Shown: positions 43,938 to 53,340, counted from the first letter of the stretch. The stretch is DNA of 64,000 bases from Gordonibacter massiliensis (ex Traore et al. 2017) (GCA_900170005.1 LT827128.1:1980168-2044167), one strand, 5' to 3'. The notes: generated from the sequence alone by a model not told the origin. Translations and numbers: made by a program.

Positions 43938-45158
43938 ATGATCGACCGACCTCGATACCGCGCAGCCGTGGAACCCTACATAAACATGCCCTTAGTGAAG
44001 ATACTCGCCGGCGTTCGACGCTCGGGCAAATCGACCATTCTGCGCATGATCATGGACGGGCTTGAGCGACAAGGCGTGGATCGGGCTCGACTGCTGCATT
44101 ACAGCTTCGACTCCCTCGCCTACGCCGATCTGAAAAGCGCTGCGGAATTCTATCGCATGATCGCCGCACGCATCGCCAACGTGCCGGGACGTGCCTATCT
44201 GTTCCTCGACGAGGTTCAGGAAATGCCCGAATGGGAGCATGTGGTCAACAGCCTCATGGTCGATTTCGACGTGGACATTTACGCAACCGGATCGAACTCT
44301 CGCCTTCTCGCTTCGGAAATCTCCACGTACCTGACCGGCCGTTACGTGAGCATCCCCGTATACCCGCTCTCGTTCGAGGAGTTCCTCGACTTCAAGCGCG
44401 CAAGAGGAGCAACCGTTCTATCGCCACGGGAGGAGCTGCCCGACTTCTTACGCCGAGGAGGCTTTCCCGTAACGAACATCAACGACATGAGCGTCGACCA
44501 AGCATATCGAATCATCAGCGATATATATTCGTCCGTCGTCTTGAAGGACATCGTGCAAAAAAACGACATCAGAAAGCCGGAGCTGCTCGAACGCATCGTA
44601 CGGTTCGCGTTCGACAACGCCGGAAAAACCTTCTCGGCGAAACGCATAGCCGACTACCTGAAAAGCCAGCAACGCGAACTGGGCGTGGAGACCGTATACA
44701 ACTACCTTTCGTTCCTCGAGAAAGCGTTCTTGCTTTACCGATGCTCCCGTTTCGATCTGCGCGGCAAAGAGATCCTCAAGACGCAAGAAAAGTTTTACCT
44801 CGTCGACGCAGCGCTGCGTCCCGCCCTGTTGGGTTCCGACCCCCTATCCGCAGCGGCCCTTTTGGAAAACATCGTGTACCTCGAGCTGAAGCGGCGCGGC
44901 TTCGACGTTTACGTGGGCAAACTCGGAACAAGGGAGATCGACTTCGTAGCGGAACGGCAGGGAGCCCGTCTGTACGTGCAAGTCGCCCGTGAAATATCGC
45001 AGACGGACACCGAACAGAGGGAATACGGCAATCTTCTAACGCTGCGCGACGGCTATCCGAAGTACGTGCTGCGCACCGACGCCTTCTCCGAAGGCGCGCA
45101 CGAGGGCGTGCGCTCGATGCACGTGGCCGATTTCCTCCTGGCCGACGACTGGGGCTAA
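43938..45158 (+). CDS. AAA ATPase with DUF4143 domain
   Basis: This 406-residue protein has an AAA_14 ATPase N-terminus with Walker A (LAGVRRSGKSTIL, residues about 23-35), Walker B (YLFLDEVQEM) and an ATGSNSRLL sensor. A DUF4143 C-terminus with a nuclease-like REIDFVAER motif (residues about 333-341) follows. Proteins of this type are widespread in gut bacteria and mobile DNA; their function is unknown. Upstream DNA is AT-rich and the codon use is less GC-biased than its neighbours, which suggests recent transfer. A TATACT box lies about 35 nt before the gene. Confidence 0.87.
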   Translation: MIDRPRYRAAVEPYINMPLVKILAGVRRSGKSTILRMIMDGLERQGVDRARLLHYSFDSLAYADLKSAAEFYRMIAARIANVPGRAYLFLDEVQEMPEWEHVVNSLMVDFDVDIYATGSNSRLLASEISTYLTGRYVSIPVYPLSFEEFLDFKRARGATVLSPREELPDFLRRGGFPVTNINDMSVDQAYRIISDIYSSVVLKDIVQKNDIRKPELLERIVRFAFDNAGKTFSAKRIADYLKSQQRELGVETVYNYLSFLEKAFLLYRCSRFDLRGKEILKTQEKFYLVDAALRPALLGSDPLSAAALLENIVYLELKRRGFDVYVGKLGTREIDFVAERQGARLYVQVAREISQTDTEQREYGNLLTLRDGYPKYVLRTDAFSEGAHEGVRSMHVADFLLADDWG

Positions 45159-45172
45159 CCAAAAGCCCCCGC

Positions 45173-46552
45173 TCAGCGCACCTTCGCCACGATGAATGCG
45201 AACGTGGCCACGGCGAACGCGGCCGAGAAGGCGAAGGCCATCTGATACGGTAGAGCCGGTGCTGACGCAGAGGCCGAAAGCGATCCCGCCACAGCCATGA
45301 GCAGCACCATCGACGACGTGCCGAGCGACGCGCACGCCTGGCGCCCCGCGATGGAGAACGAGCTGCCGTCAGACACGATGCGCCCCGGAAGGCCCGCCAA
45401 GCTCCACGAGATGAGCGGCCCCATGAGGCCCGACACGCCGAACGCCCGCACGGCTTGGCAGAGCGTGGTCACGGCGAGCGGCGTTTCCCCGTCGATGAGC
45501 ACCATGAGCACCGAGCCCACGGCCAGCAACAGGCCCGACGCAAGCGTGACCGGGCGAATGCCGAACCGGTCGGTGAGCACGCCGGCCAACGGGTTCAAGA
45601 ACAGCGCGGCGATGGTGCCGGGCAGAAGCACGATGCCCGCGTCGAGCGCCGTGCCGCCGCACAACCCCTCGACGTACAGCGGGATGATCAGCGTCACGCC
45701 CATGAACGAGGCGTGCAGCAGGCACAGCACCACGAACCCGACGACGTACTGCTTCGAGGAGAAGATGCCCATGTCGATAAGGGGGTCGTCAACCCGCTTC
45801 TGCCGCCGCACGAACAGCACGAGGAACGCCGCGCCCGCCGCGAGCGGACCCCATACGAACGGGCTGGCGATCGAGAAGCTGCTCGCCTCCGAGAACCCCA
45901 GCAGCAAGCCGCCGAAGCCCAGCGCCGACAGCGTGAACGACAGCGTGTCGAACCGCTCGGCGCGATCCCCCGCCCCGCCGCGCACGAGCAGCGCCGTAGC
46001 CGCGGCCAGCAGCGCCACCGCAACCAGCAGCAGCACGAAGAAGCTGCGCCAGCCGAGCGAGAAGCTCATAGCGCCGCCGATGGTGGGGCCGATGTTGGGT
46101 GCGAAGCCCATGGCGATGCCCGCCACGCCCATGGCCGTGGCGCGGCGCCCCTCGGGGAAGCGCGTCATGGCGATGGTCTGCATGAGCGGCAGCAGAAGCC
46201 CAGTGGAGACAGCCTGGCAGATGCGGCCCGCCAACAGCACGGCGAAGTTGGAGGCAAGGCAATCAGCCAAGGCGCCCACCAGGAAAAACGCCAAGGCGAT
46301 GAACACGTGCTGACGGGTGGAGAACCGCTTGGAAAGATAGGTGGCCGCGGGAACCGCAATGCCCAGCACCAGCATGTAGCTGGTGGTGAGCCACTGGCCC
46401 AAGCTCACGTCGAGCCCGAACTCCCCCATGATCTCGGGCATCATGGCGTTGACGGCCGTCTGCGAAAGGTTGCCGAAGGCGGAGGCCAGCATCACGATCA
46501 CGAACAGCGCGTACACGCGACCGCGCTCGCCTTTGATCAACTCTCGCACCAT
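45173..46552 (-). CDS. MFS drug-exporter-like transporter (DHA2 type)
   Basis: This 459-residue membrane protein has about 14 spans of the DHA2 class (EmrB/QacA-like): FGNLSQTAVNAMMPEIMGEFG, LTTSYMLVLGIAVPAATYLSKRF, LLPLMQTIAMTRFPEGRRATAMGVAGIAMGFAPNIGPTIGG (the antiporter motif C region), LLPGTIAALFLNPLAGVLTDRFG. It probably exports a toxic compound using the proton gradient. The start MVRELIKGE at 46552 is chosen; a GTG one codon later would also work. It converges on the AAA gene, with 14 bp between stops and a small GGGGCT/AGCCCC hairpin. Confidence 0.87.
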   Translation of the reverse strand: MVRELIKGERGRVYALFVIVMLASAFGNLSQTAVNAMMPEIMGEFGLDVSLGQWLTTSYMLVLGIAVPAATYLSKRFSTRQHVFIALAFFLVGALADCLASNFAVLLAGRICQAVSTGLLLPLMQTIAMTRFPEGRRATAMGVAGIAMGFAPNIGPTIGGAMSFSLGWRSFFVLLLVAVALLAAATALLVRGGAGDRAERFDTLSFTLSALGFGGLLLGFSEASSFSIASPFVWGPLAAGAAFLVLFVRRQKRVDDPLIDMGIFSSKQYVVGFVVLCLLHASFMGVTLIIPLYVEGLCGGTALDAGIVLLPGTIAALFLNPLAGVLTDRFGIRPVTLASGLLLAVGSVLMVLIDGETPLAVTTLCQAVRAFGVSGLMGPLISWSLAGLPGRIVSDGSSFSIAGRQACASLGTSSMVLLMAVAGSLSASASAPALPYQMAFAFSAAFAVATFAFIVAKVR

Positions 46553-46706
46553 GCCCCCTTCGTTCTCGCGCGCCCATGTCACGCAATCTCTCAGTATATA
46601 GGCAAAGTAGCCGCGTGTGGGCACCATCCGCATGACAACCGGCGTTTATTCGCCACCGGAAGGCCACCTGGAAGCGAGCCGATCCCCGGCAACCACGAGA
46701 CGTCCC

Positions 46707-46748
46707 TTGCCGCGAGCGGTTTTACGATGGTATACTTAGTATTACTAA
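46707..46748 (+). promoter_or_regulatory. Promoter of the DUF1648 operon with a TTAGTATTACTAA palindrome
   Basis: TTGCCG (46707-46712), an 18-bp spacer and TATACT (46731-46736) are followed directly by the perfect 13-bp palindrome TTAGTATTACTAA (46736-46748). The palindrome covers the expected transcription start, suitable for a repressor. No regulator gene lies next to it. The rest of the 248-bp gap holds no gene. Confidence 0.65.
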
Positions 46749-46800
46749 ATAAGGATACCGCCTTTCGCCACCAGCGACGAGAACGAGAGAAGACGGAACC

Positions 46801-47454
46801 ATGTCCACCTATCCGAAACCCGATGACCGTCCCGACGGCCAGCCAACCGCCCGACCGCACCGCCGGCGCGCCATCATCCTGGTCGCGCTTGCCGTGCTGC
46901 CCGTCGTCCTTACCGCCGCAGCGCAGCCGTTCCTTCCGGACACGGTGCCCGTGCATTACGGGCTCGGCGGTCCCGATAGCTGGGGGCCGAAAAGCGAGCT
47001 GTTCGTGGTTGCGGGGATATCGACGGTGCTGGGCCTTTTCATCGCCGCCCTCTTCGCCGTGTTCGAGCATCAGCGCGCCACGGGGCGGGAGGACTGGATC
47101 GTCTTCAACGACGGGACGATAGGCATGTCGTTTCCCCTCTGCGTCATCGTGCTCGCGGTTCTGGGCGTGGCGCAGAGCGCATACGTTGCCGGCGCGTTCG
47201 GACTGGCGGGGTTCGTTTTGCCCGCGAACCTCGTGCAATGGGGAGTCGACGTGCTGTTCGGCCTCGTCGTGCTCGCCATGTGGGGTTTCTCCGCCTATAT
47301 GATCGTCACGGGAAAGAGCTTGCTCAATTTTCGGCCCGATCCAAGCGAGCTGGAGCTGCGCTTGGGAGACGACAAGCGCCAAGCGCGTGCCATAGGCATC
47401 CTGCTGCTGTTCCTGTCGATATTCGTCCTCGTCGAATGGGGATTGATGAGGTGA
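46801..47454 (+). CDS. DUF1648 domain membrane protein
   Basis: This 217-residue protein begins with a charged Pro/Arg/Asp stretch and has about five membrane helices. The DUF1648 signature is visible (VALAVLPVVLTAAAQPFLPDTVPVHYGLGGPDSWGPKSEL). Relatives include the SdpI immunity proteins of Bacillus, but the domain also occurs in unrelated membrane proteins. It is the first gene of a two-gene operon with the PH-domain protein 34 bp downstream. No function can be given. Confidence 0.8.
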   Translation: MSTYPKPDDRPDGQPTARPHRRRAIILVALAVLPVVLTAAAQPFLPDTVPVHYGLGGPDSWGPKSELFVVAGISTVLGLFIAALFAVFEHQRATGREDWIVFNDGTIGMSFPLCVIVLAVLGVAQSAYVAGAFGLAGFVLPANLVQWGVDVLFGLVVLAMWGFSAYMIVTGKSLLNFRPDPSELELRLGDDKRQARAIGILLLFLSIFVLVEWGLMR

Positions 47455-47488
47455 GGGCAGCATCACCCTATGAGGAAGCTAGGGTAAC

Positions 47489-48028
47489 ATGATCGAAAAG
47501 CGACTAAATCAACCTGAGAAAACAGCATCTGCAGATTCCGCGAGCCATCCGGTTCTGAGGATCTCCATCAGGGTGCACTGGTCGCTCGCCGTGTTGATGG
47601 TCTTCGTGAACGTGCTGATCGTCGCGATGGTCATCGGCATGCTGCTCGAATTCTCCAACACGAACGGCCTCGACTCCGAACAGGCGGGCCTAGTGGTGGG
47701 CATGGCTTTTTGCATGCTGGCTTTGGCGGTCGCCAACGCCCTTGTCGTTCCCATGTTCTTCAGCCACTACATCCAACTCGACGATCATCGCCTGTCCATA
47801 GTTTTGGGAATCCACCGGGCAAGCATCGACTGCATCGGCATCTTGAGCGTATCGGAGAAAATCCCCGCGTCGGCAGGCTACGTATGGAAGCCCACCGCCC
47901 CCGGCCCGGTGCGCATCCACGGCAGACTGTTCGACGAGGTCGTCGCCGTGGCCGATAAGGAACTGCTTTACGAAGAGCTGCTCAAGCGAAATCCCCGCAT
48001 CAGGATCGTGCGGAAGGGCGAAAGCTGA
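47489..48028 (+). CDS. Small membrane protein with a PH-like domain
   Basis: This 179-residue protein has two transmembrane helices (about residues 30-52 and 69-91), followed by a soluble domain (HYIQLDDHRLSIVLGIHRASIDCIGILSVSEK ... LFDEVVAVADKELLYEELLKRNPRIRI) that resembles a bacterial PH (YdbS/YdbT-like) domain. It is 34 bp downstream of the DUF1648 gene, so both are probably part of one membrane complex or immunity-like pair. Ending in a long convergent hairpin, the operon stops here. Confidence 0.7.
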   Translation: MIEKRLNQPEKTASADSASHPVLRISIRVHWSLAVLMVFVNVLIVAMVIGMLLEFSNTNGLDSEQAGLVVGMAFCMLALAVANALVVPMFFSHYIQLDDHRLSIVLGIHRASIDCIGILSVSEKIPASAGYVWKPTAPGPVRIHGRLFDEVVAVADKELLYEELLKRNPRIRIVRKGES

Positions 48029-48044
48029 GCCCGCGCAAACGCAG

Positions 48045-48096
48045 TGTCGCCCGATACGGTCGGTTTGAGCGTGAAAACCGACCGTATCGGGCGACA
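48045..48096. terminator. Long perfect hairpin between convergent genes
   Basis: A 22-bp perfect stem with an 8-nt loop (arm starting TGTCGCCCGATACGGTCGGT) lies between the PH-domain gene and the convergent pth. It is the same family as 5341-5398. Both are suitably placed for bidirectional termination. Confidence 0.7.
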
Positions 48097-48119
48097 ACTT
48101 GCGCACCGGGCTTCGACTC

Positions 48120-48677
48120 TCAGTTGAACGTCTGCTGCGTCTTTTCCAGGCCTGTCGTCACCAGCGAGAGCGCGGCTTGCGCGCCGCGATCGACGGCGTA
48201 GGCGAAATCGTCGGCAGCCTCTTTCTTCGGCAGCGACAGCACCCAGTCCACCACCGGCATGCGTCCCGGCGGACGGCCGATGCCCACGCGCACGCGGTTC
48301 CAGTCGCGCGTTCCCAGCTTGTCGCAGATGGAGCGCAGGCCGTTGTGCCCCGCGTGCCCGCCGCCGAACTTCACGCGCACGGTGCCGGGGTCGATATCCA
48401 GCTCGTCATGGATGACGATGAGGTGCTCCGGGTCCACGCCGTAGGCGTTCATGAGCTGCTTCACCGGGCCGCCCGAAGTGTTCATGTAGCTTTGGGGCTT
48501 CGCCAGCACCAGGTCGTGATCGCGGTAGGCGCCCTTGGCCGTGAGCGAGCCGCACTCCGTCTTCCAGTAGCGCGCGCCCACCTCGGCGGCGATGGCGTCC
48601 ACCGCGTCGAACCCGGCGTTGTGCCGGGTATGCTCGTACTCCTCGCCCGGATTCCCCAGGCCCACGATCAAAAACAT
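48120..48677 (-). CDS. pth: Peptidyl-tRNA hydrolase
   Basis: This 185-residue enzyme releases tRNA from stalled peptidyl-tRNA. The catalytic residues are recognisable: N10 and H20 (FLIVGLGNPGEEYEHTRHNAGF), the MNTSGG motif and the HDELD motif with the catalytic aspartate. It lies 7 bp downstream of prs. Confidence 0.97.
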   Translation of the reverse strand: MFLIVGLGNPGEEYEHTRHNAGFDAVDAIAAEVGARYWKTECGSLTAKGAYRDHDLVLAKPQSYMNTSGGPVKQLMNAYGVDPEHLIVIHDELDIDPGTVRVKFGGGHAGHNGLRSICDKLGTRDWNRVRVGIGRPPGRMPVVDWVLSLPKKEAADDFAYAVDRGAQAALSLVTTGLEKTQQTFN

Positions 48678-48684
48678 CGAGTCC

Positions 48685-49656
48685 CTACTCGAACAGGCTG
48701 GCCACGGAGCCGTTGTCGTACACGTTGACGATGGTCTTCGCGAACAGCGGGCCCACGGACAGCACCTTCACCTTGCCGGTCTGGCGCTCCAGCGGAACGG
48801 GCACGGTGTTCGTGACCACGACCTCCTCGATGCACGAGTTCGCGATACGCTCGTACGCCGGGCCGCTGAACAGGCCGTGCGTGGCGCACGCGTACACTTC
48901 GGCGGCGCCCTTGGCCTTGAGCGTGGACGCGGCCGCCACCAGCGAGCCGGCCGTGTCGATCATGTCGTCGTTCAAGATGCAGATCTTGTCCGTCACCTCG
49001 CCGATAAGCGCCGTGATCTCGGCCTGGTTGTGCTTCGGGCGGTCCTTGTGCATGATGGCGATGTCGCAGTCGAGCATGGTGGAGAACTTCTTCGCCGCCT
49101 TGGCGCGGCCCACGTCGGGGGACACGACGCACAGCCTCTCGTTGTCGAAGCCCTTGCTCTTGAAGTAGTCCACGAAGATGGGCATGGCCGTCATATGGTT
49201 CACCGGCAGGTCGAAGAAGCCCTGGATGGCATCTTGGTGCAGGTCGATGGTGATGACGTTGTCCACGCCGGACGCGGCCAGAAGATCGGCCACGAGCTTG
49301 GCGGTGATGGGCTCGCGCGGCGCGGCCTTGCGGTCCTGGCGCGCGTAACCGTAATGGGCGACCACCGCCGACACGGATCGGGCCGAGGCGCGCTTGGCGG
49401 CGTCCACCATGATGAGCAGCTCCATGAGCGCGTCGTTCACGTCGTAGCCCTCGCCCGCGCACACCGACTGGACAAGGAACACGTCGGCGCCGCGAACGCT
49501 CTCCTGGTAGCGCGCGTATATCTCGCCGTTGGCGAACTTCTCGAGCTTGACGTTGCCGAGCGACGCGTTCAGGTCCCTCGCGATCTCGTCGGCGAGCTCG
49601 GGGTTGACCGACCCCGAGAACAGGGCCATGCTCTTGTGCACTTCCGTCATCGTCAT
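48685..49656 (-). CDS. prs: Ribose-phosphate pyrophosphokinase
   Basis: This 323-residue enzyme makes PRPP from ribose 5-phosphate and ATP for nucleotide, His and Trp synthesis. The signatures GSVNPELADEIARDL, the flexible ATP loop (ARQDRKAAPREPITAKL), CVVSPDVGRAKAAKKF and the PRPP-binding DDMIDTAGSLVAAA are present. The start at 49656 (MTMTEVHKSM) follows AAGGAG; an ATG two codons later is also possible. It is followed by pth. Confidence 0.97.
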   Translation of the reverse strand: MTMTEVHKSMALFSGSVNPELADEIARDLNASLGNVKLEKFANGEIYARYQESVRGADVFLVQSVCAGEGYDVNDALMELLIMVDAAKRASARSVSAVVAHYGYARQDRKAAPREPITAKLVADLLAASGVDNVITIDLHQDAIQGFFDLPVNHMTAMPIFVDYFKSKGFDNERLCVVSPDVGRAKAAKKFSTMLDCDIAIMHKDRPKHNQAEITALIGEVTDKICILNDDMIDTAGSLVAAASTLKAKGAAEVYACATHGLFSGPAYERIANSCIEEVVVTNTVPVPLERQTGKVKVLSVGPLFAKTIVNVYDNGSVASLFE

Positions 49657-49845
49657 GCGCGCTCCTTCAACGTCGCTTCCATCTACGCGCCCGCGCAGCA
49701 TGCGCGGCCGCCCCTATTGTATCCGTAGCCCGACGGGACGCACGGGTAAAACCGAGCCTTCTTCGCATATTGACCGCATGCGGCCGCGCGAAGAAGCGGC
49801 AGCGAAACGCCGCCCCGCCGGAAACGGCCTCGGCGCAGCCCGCGC

Positions 49846-51795
49846 CTACACGTCCAGCGCCGCGTGGTACGCCTCGTACACGGCGGTGCAGATGTTCGCG
49901 GGGCGCCGCGCGTCGCCCACGACGCGCACGAACGGCGCGCAGTCGCGCAGCGCGTCGACCGCGGCGCTGCGCGAGCGCTGGCCGATGGCGCACACCACCG
50001 TGTCGCCGCGAGCCAGCTGTTCCGACCCGTCCGCCAAGGTCACCACCACGCCGTCGCGGCGCACCTCCTTGCCGCGGGCGTTCAGCACCACGTCGATACC
50101 GGCTTTTTCCACCTCGGCGAGCAGGATGGGACGGTGCCGCACGTTCGCGTCCACGGCCAAGCCGTCGCGCATCTCCACGAGGCGCACCTTCTTCCCCTGC
50201 TGGCTCATGAGCAGCGCACATTCGCTGCCCGTCAAGCCACCGCCGATGACGACGACCTCGCCGCCCGTCTCCGCGCCGTCCAGGTAGAGGTCGTCGATGG
50301 AAAGCACGCGCGCGCCGTCCTCGCACGGCATGGGCAGGGCGAGGGGCTCCGACCCCACGCACACGATGGCCGCGTCGGCACCGATCTCGTCGGCCAGCGC
50401 CGCGTCGACGGGCGTGTTCAGGCGCACGTCGACGCCCAGCTGCTCGCAGCGTCGAGCGTAGCTCCGCCCCAGCTCGTACATGTCCCGCTTGAACGGCAGC
50501 GCCTGCTCGGTGCGCAGGATGCCGCCCAACTCGGACTCTTTCTCGCACAGCACCACGCGGTGCCCGCGCTCGGCGGCCGTCGCCGCGGCCGTCATGCCCG
50601 CGATGCCGCCGCCCACCACGAGCACGTCCTTGGGCTTCGCCGCGGGGACGACGTCCATGCCCTCGAACTCGCGGCCGATGCGGGGGTTGATGGCGCATCG
50701 ACGCGTCTGCGTGACCGCGCGTTCCGCCACGCACACGAAGCAGCGCAGGCACGCGACCACGTCCTGGCCGCGGTTCGCCATGACCTTGTTGGGAATGTCG
50801 GGGTCGGCCAGCAGCGCGCGGCCCATCACCACGAGGTCGGCCTTGCCCGAAGCCAGGATGTCCTCCATCTGCCGCGGGTCGGAAAGGCCGCCGATCGTCG
50901 CCACCGGCACGCCCACGTGCTTCTTGATCTGCTCGGCCAGATAGACGTTGCAGCCGTGCTCGCGGAACATGGAAGGGTGCGTGACGGAGAACCCGAACTG
51001 GTACGAGCCCGCCGAAACATGGATGATGTCCACCAGGTCCTCGAGCGCGTGCGCGATGCGACAGCCCTCGTCCACGTCGTACCCGCCGTCGAACAGCTCG
51101 GCCCCGCTCATGCGCAACTCGATGGGGAAACCCGGGCCCACGGCCTCGCGCACGGCCGCCAGCACCTCGCGCGCGAACCGCACGCGGTTCTCGAGCGGGC
51201 CGCCGTATTCGTCGTCGCGCTTGTTGAAGTAGGGCGAAAGGAACTGGTTAACGAGCCAGCCATGCCCCGCGTGCACCATGACCATCTCGAAGCTGGCCCG
51301 CTTCGCAAGCGCCGCCGCCTGCGCGTAGGCCGCCACGATGTCGGCTATCTGCTCATGGGAGAGCGCCTTCACGGGCAGGCCGTCGGGACGCACCGCGTCG
51401 CTCGGGCCGTATTGGCAAAGCCCCTGCTTGCCCTTCTTGTCCACCATGTACGTGCCCGCGTACTGGCCCGAGTGGGACAGCTCGATGCTGGGCACCGAAC
51501 CATGGCGTTTGATGGCGTCGGCCAGGAAGGAGAACGCCGCCAGCTGGCCCGGCGTCTTCAGGCTCAGGCGCAGCATCTGCGACCCGTCCGTCTCGGGATG
51601 CACCACCAACTCGCTCACGGTGACCACGGCCGCACCGCCCTTCGCGCGCAGTTCGTAGAAGCCCTGCGTGCGCGGGCCGGGGCTGCCCTCCGCCGTGATG
51701 TCGGTGGCCCCCAGGGGCGCCGAGCACATGCGGTTGCGCAGCGTCACCCTTCCCACCGTCAGCGGTTCGCACAGATGCGGATAGTCGCGCTTCAT
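49846..51795 (-). CDS. Old Yellow Enzyme-type FMN/FAD/Fe-S oxidoreductase (enoate reductase-like)
   Basis: This 649-residue flavoprotein has an N-terminal OYE barrel with FMN (residues 1-330: LTVGRVTLRNRMCSAPLGA, SIELSHSGQYAG, HAGHGWLVNQFLSPYFNKR). A [4Fe-4S] motif follows (CLRCFVCVAE ... RRCAINP), then a C-terminal FAD/NAD(P) domain (VLVVGGGIAGMTAAATAAERGH, VVVIGGGLTGSECALLM). Enoate reductases, 2,4-dienoyl-CoA reductase and bile-acid enzymes such as BaiCD/BaiH share this build, so a reductase for an unsaturated diet-derived compound is likely. It sits between glmU and prs, genes that are usually adjacent, and looks inserted. Confidence 0.9.
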   Translation of the reverse strand: MKRDYPHLCEPLTVGRVTLRNRMCSAPLGATDITAEGSPGPRTQGFYELRAKGGAAVVTVSELVVHPETDGSQMLRLSLKTPGQLAAFSFLADAIKRHGSVPSIELSHSGQYAGTYMVDKKGKQGLCQYGPSDAVRPDGLPVKALSHEQIADIVAAYAQAAALAKRASFEMVMVHAGHGWLVNQFLSPYFNKRDDEYGGPLENRVRFAREVLAAVREAVGPGFPIELRMSGAELFDGGYDVDEGCRIAHALEDLVDIIHVSAGSYQFGFSVTHPSMFREHGCNVYLAEQIKKHVGVPVATIGGLSDPRQMEDILASGKADLVVMGRALLADPDIPNKVMANRGQDVVACLRCFVCVAERAVTQTRRCAINPRIGREFEGMDVVPAAKPKDVLVVGGGIAGMTAAATAAERGHRVVLCEKESELGGILRTEQALPFKRDMYELGRSYARRCEQLGVDVRLNTPVDAALADEIGADAAIVCVGSEPLALPMPCEDGARVLSIDDLYLDGAETGGEVVVIGGGLTGSECALLMSQQGKKVRLVEMRDGLAVDANVRHRPILLAEVEKAGIDVVLNARGKEVRRDGVVVTLADGSEQLARGDTVVCAIGQRSRSAAVDALRDCAPFVRVVGDARRPANICTAVYEAYHAALDV

Positions 51796-51860
51796 GGCCC
51801 TTATCCCCCTTCTCGCAGGGCGCGGCACCGGCCGCACCCGACCTGCCTGCCGTTTTCCCG

Positions 51861-53237
51861 CTACCGCCCTTGCCGCTCGCGCTTCTTGGCGGCCCAACCA
51901 GGAATCTCGCGCTGCTCGGGCCGCGTGAGGGCCAGCGCATCGGGCGCCACGTCCTTCGCGATGCACGAACCCGCGCCGATGATGGCGCCCGCGCCGATGC
52001 TCACCGGGGCCACCATCATGGTGTCGCTGCCCACGAACGCGCCGTCGCCGATGGTGGTGGGCCATTTCTTCTTGCCGTCGTAGTTGCAGGTGATGGAACC
52101 GGCGCCTATGTTCACGTCCTCGCCGATGGTCGTGTCGCCGATGTAGGAGAGGTGCGGCACCTTCGAGCCCTTGCCCACCGTGGACTTCTTGATCTCCACG
52201 TGGGTGCCGGCCTTCGCGCCCTCGCACAGGTGCGCCGCCGGGCGCAGGTAGGCGCGCGGACCGCACGTGGCGCCGTCGTCGACCTGCGCCTCCACGGCCA
52301 CCGTCTCGTCCACGACGCAGCCGCTTCCCACCTGCGTGTCGGTGAGGCGCGAGTTCGGGCCGATCACGCTGTCCTCGCCCACGCGCGTCGCGCCCATGAG
52401 GAACGTCTGCGGCAGCAGTTCCACGTCTTGCTCGAGCACCACGTCGGGGCCGATCCACACCTGGTCGGGATCGACCATGGTCACGCCGGCCGCCATATGC
52501 GCGCGGTTGATGCGGCGCTGCGCGATCTTCGTCGCCTCGGCCAGCTGCAGGCGCGAGTTCACGCCCAGGCACTCGGACGGGTCGTCGGTGGGCAGCGCCA
52601 GCACGGGGCGCCCGGCCGCGCGGCAGATGGCCAGCACGTCGGTGAGGTAGAACTCGCCCTGGGCGTTGTCGTCGTCCACCTGCTCGAGCGCGTCGAACAG
52701 CGCGCGGGCGTCGAAGCAGTAGAAGCCGGAGTTGCATTCGCAGATGGCGGCTTCGGCGCTGTTCGCGTCCTTCTGCTCCACGATGCGCTCCACGGCGCCC
52801 ACCCGGTCGCGCACGATGCGCCCGTAGCCGTAAGGGTTCTCCAGCTCCATGGTGAGCACGACCACGGCCGCGTCGGCCTGCTCGCGCATGTCCACCAGGC
52901 GGCGGATGGTGTCGGCGGTGATGAGCGGGCAGTCGCCCGACAGCACCACGAGCGAACCGTCGAAGTCGGCCAGCGCGTCCTTGCACACGGCCACGGCGTC
53001 GGCCGTGCCGCGGCGCTCGGGCTGCACGACCACCTGGGTGTCGGCCTCCACCAGCGGTTCCACCTGCTCGCGTTCGTGCCCCACGACGGTTGCGATGCGC
53101 TCGATGCCGGCGGCGTGCGCCGCGTCCACCACCCAGCGCACGAGCGGTTTGCCCAGCACCTCGTGGACGACCTTGGGCTTCTTCGACTTCATGCGGGTTC
53201 CGGCACCCGCGGCAAGGACGATGGCGGCAGCTTCCAT
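51861..53237 (-). CDS. glmU: Bifunctional GlmU (N-acetylglucosamine-1-P uridyltransferase/glucosamine-1-P acetyltransferase)
   Basis: This 458-residue enzyme makes UDP-GlcNAc for peptidoglycan. The N-terminal uridyltransferase (IVLAAGAGTRMKSKKPKVVHEVLGKPLVRWV, SGDCPLIT) is followed by a left-handed beta-helix acetyltransferase with hexapeptide repeats (VGEDSVIGPNSRL, TIGEDVNIGAGSITCNYDGKKK). The full length and both active regions are intact. It is upstream of the OYE-type gene and reads in the same direction. Confidence 0.96.
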   Translation of the reverse strand: MEAAAIVLAAGAGTRMKSKKPKVVHEVLGKPLVRWVVDAAHAAGIERIATVVGHEREQVEPLVEADTQVVVQPERRGTADAVAVCKDALADFDGSLVVLSGDCPLITADTIRRLVDMREQADAAVVVLTMELENPYGYGRIVRDRVGAVERIVEQKDANSAEAAICECNSGFYCFDARALFDALEQVDDDNAQGEFYLTDVLAICRAAGRPVLALPTDDPSECLGVNSRLQLAEATKIAQRRINRAHMAAGVTMVDPDQVWIGPDVVLEQDVELLPQTFLMGATRVGEDSVIGPNSRLTDTQVGSGCVVDETVAVEAQVDDGATCGPRAYLRPAAHLCEGAKAGTHVEIKKSTVGKGSKVPHLSYIGDTTIGEDVNIGAGSITCNYDGKKKWPTTIGDGAFVGSDTMMVAPVSIGAGAIIGAGSCIAKDVAPDALALTRPEQREIPGWAAKKRERQGR

Positions 53238-53340
53238 GGTTCCCCTTCGATCGCTCGACGATTTCCGATCATGAAGTATAGCGCACGCCCTGCGAACCGC
53301 GCCCGAATCTCACGCAGAAGCCATGCGCTCGAGGGGCCCG

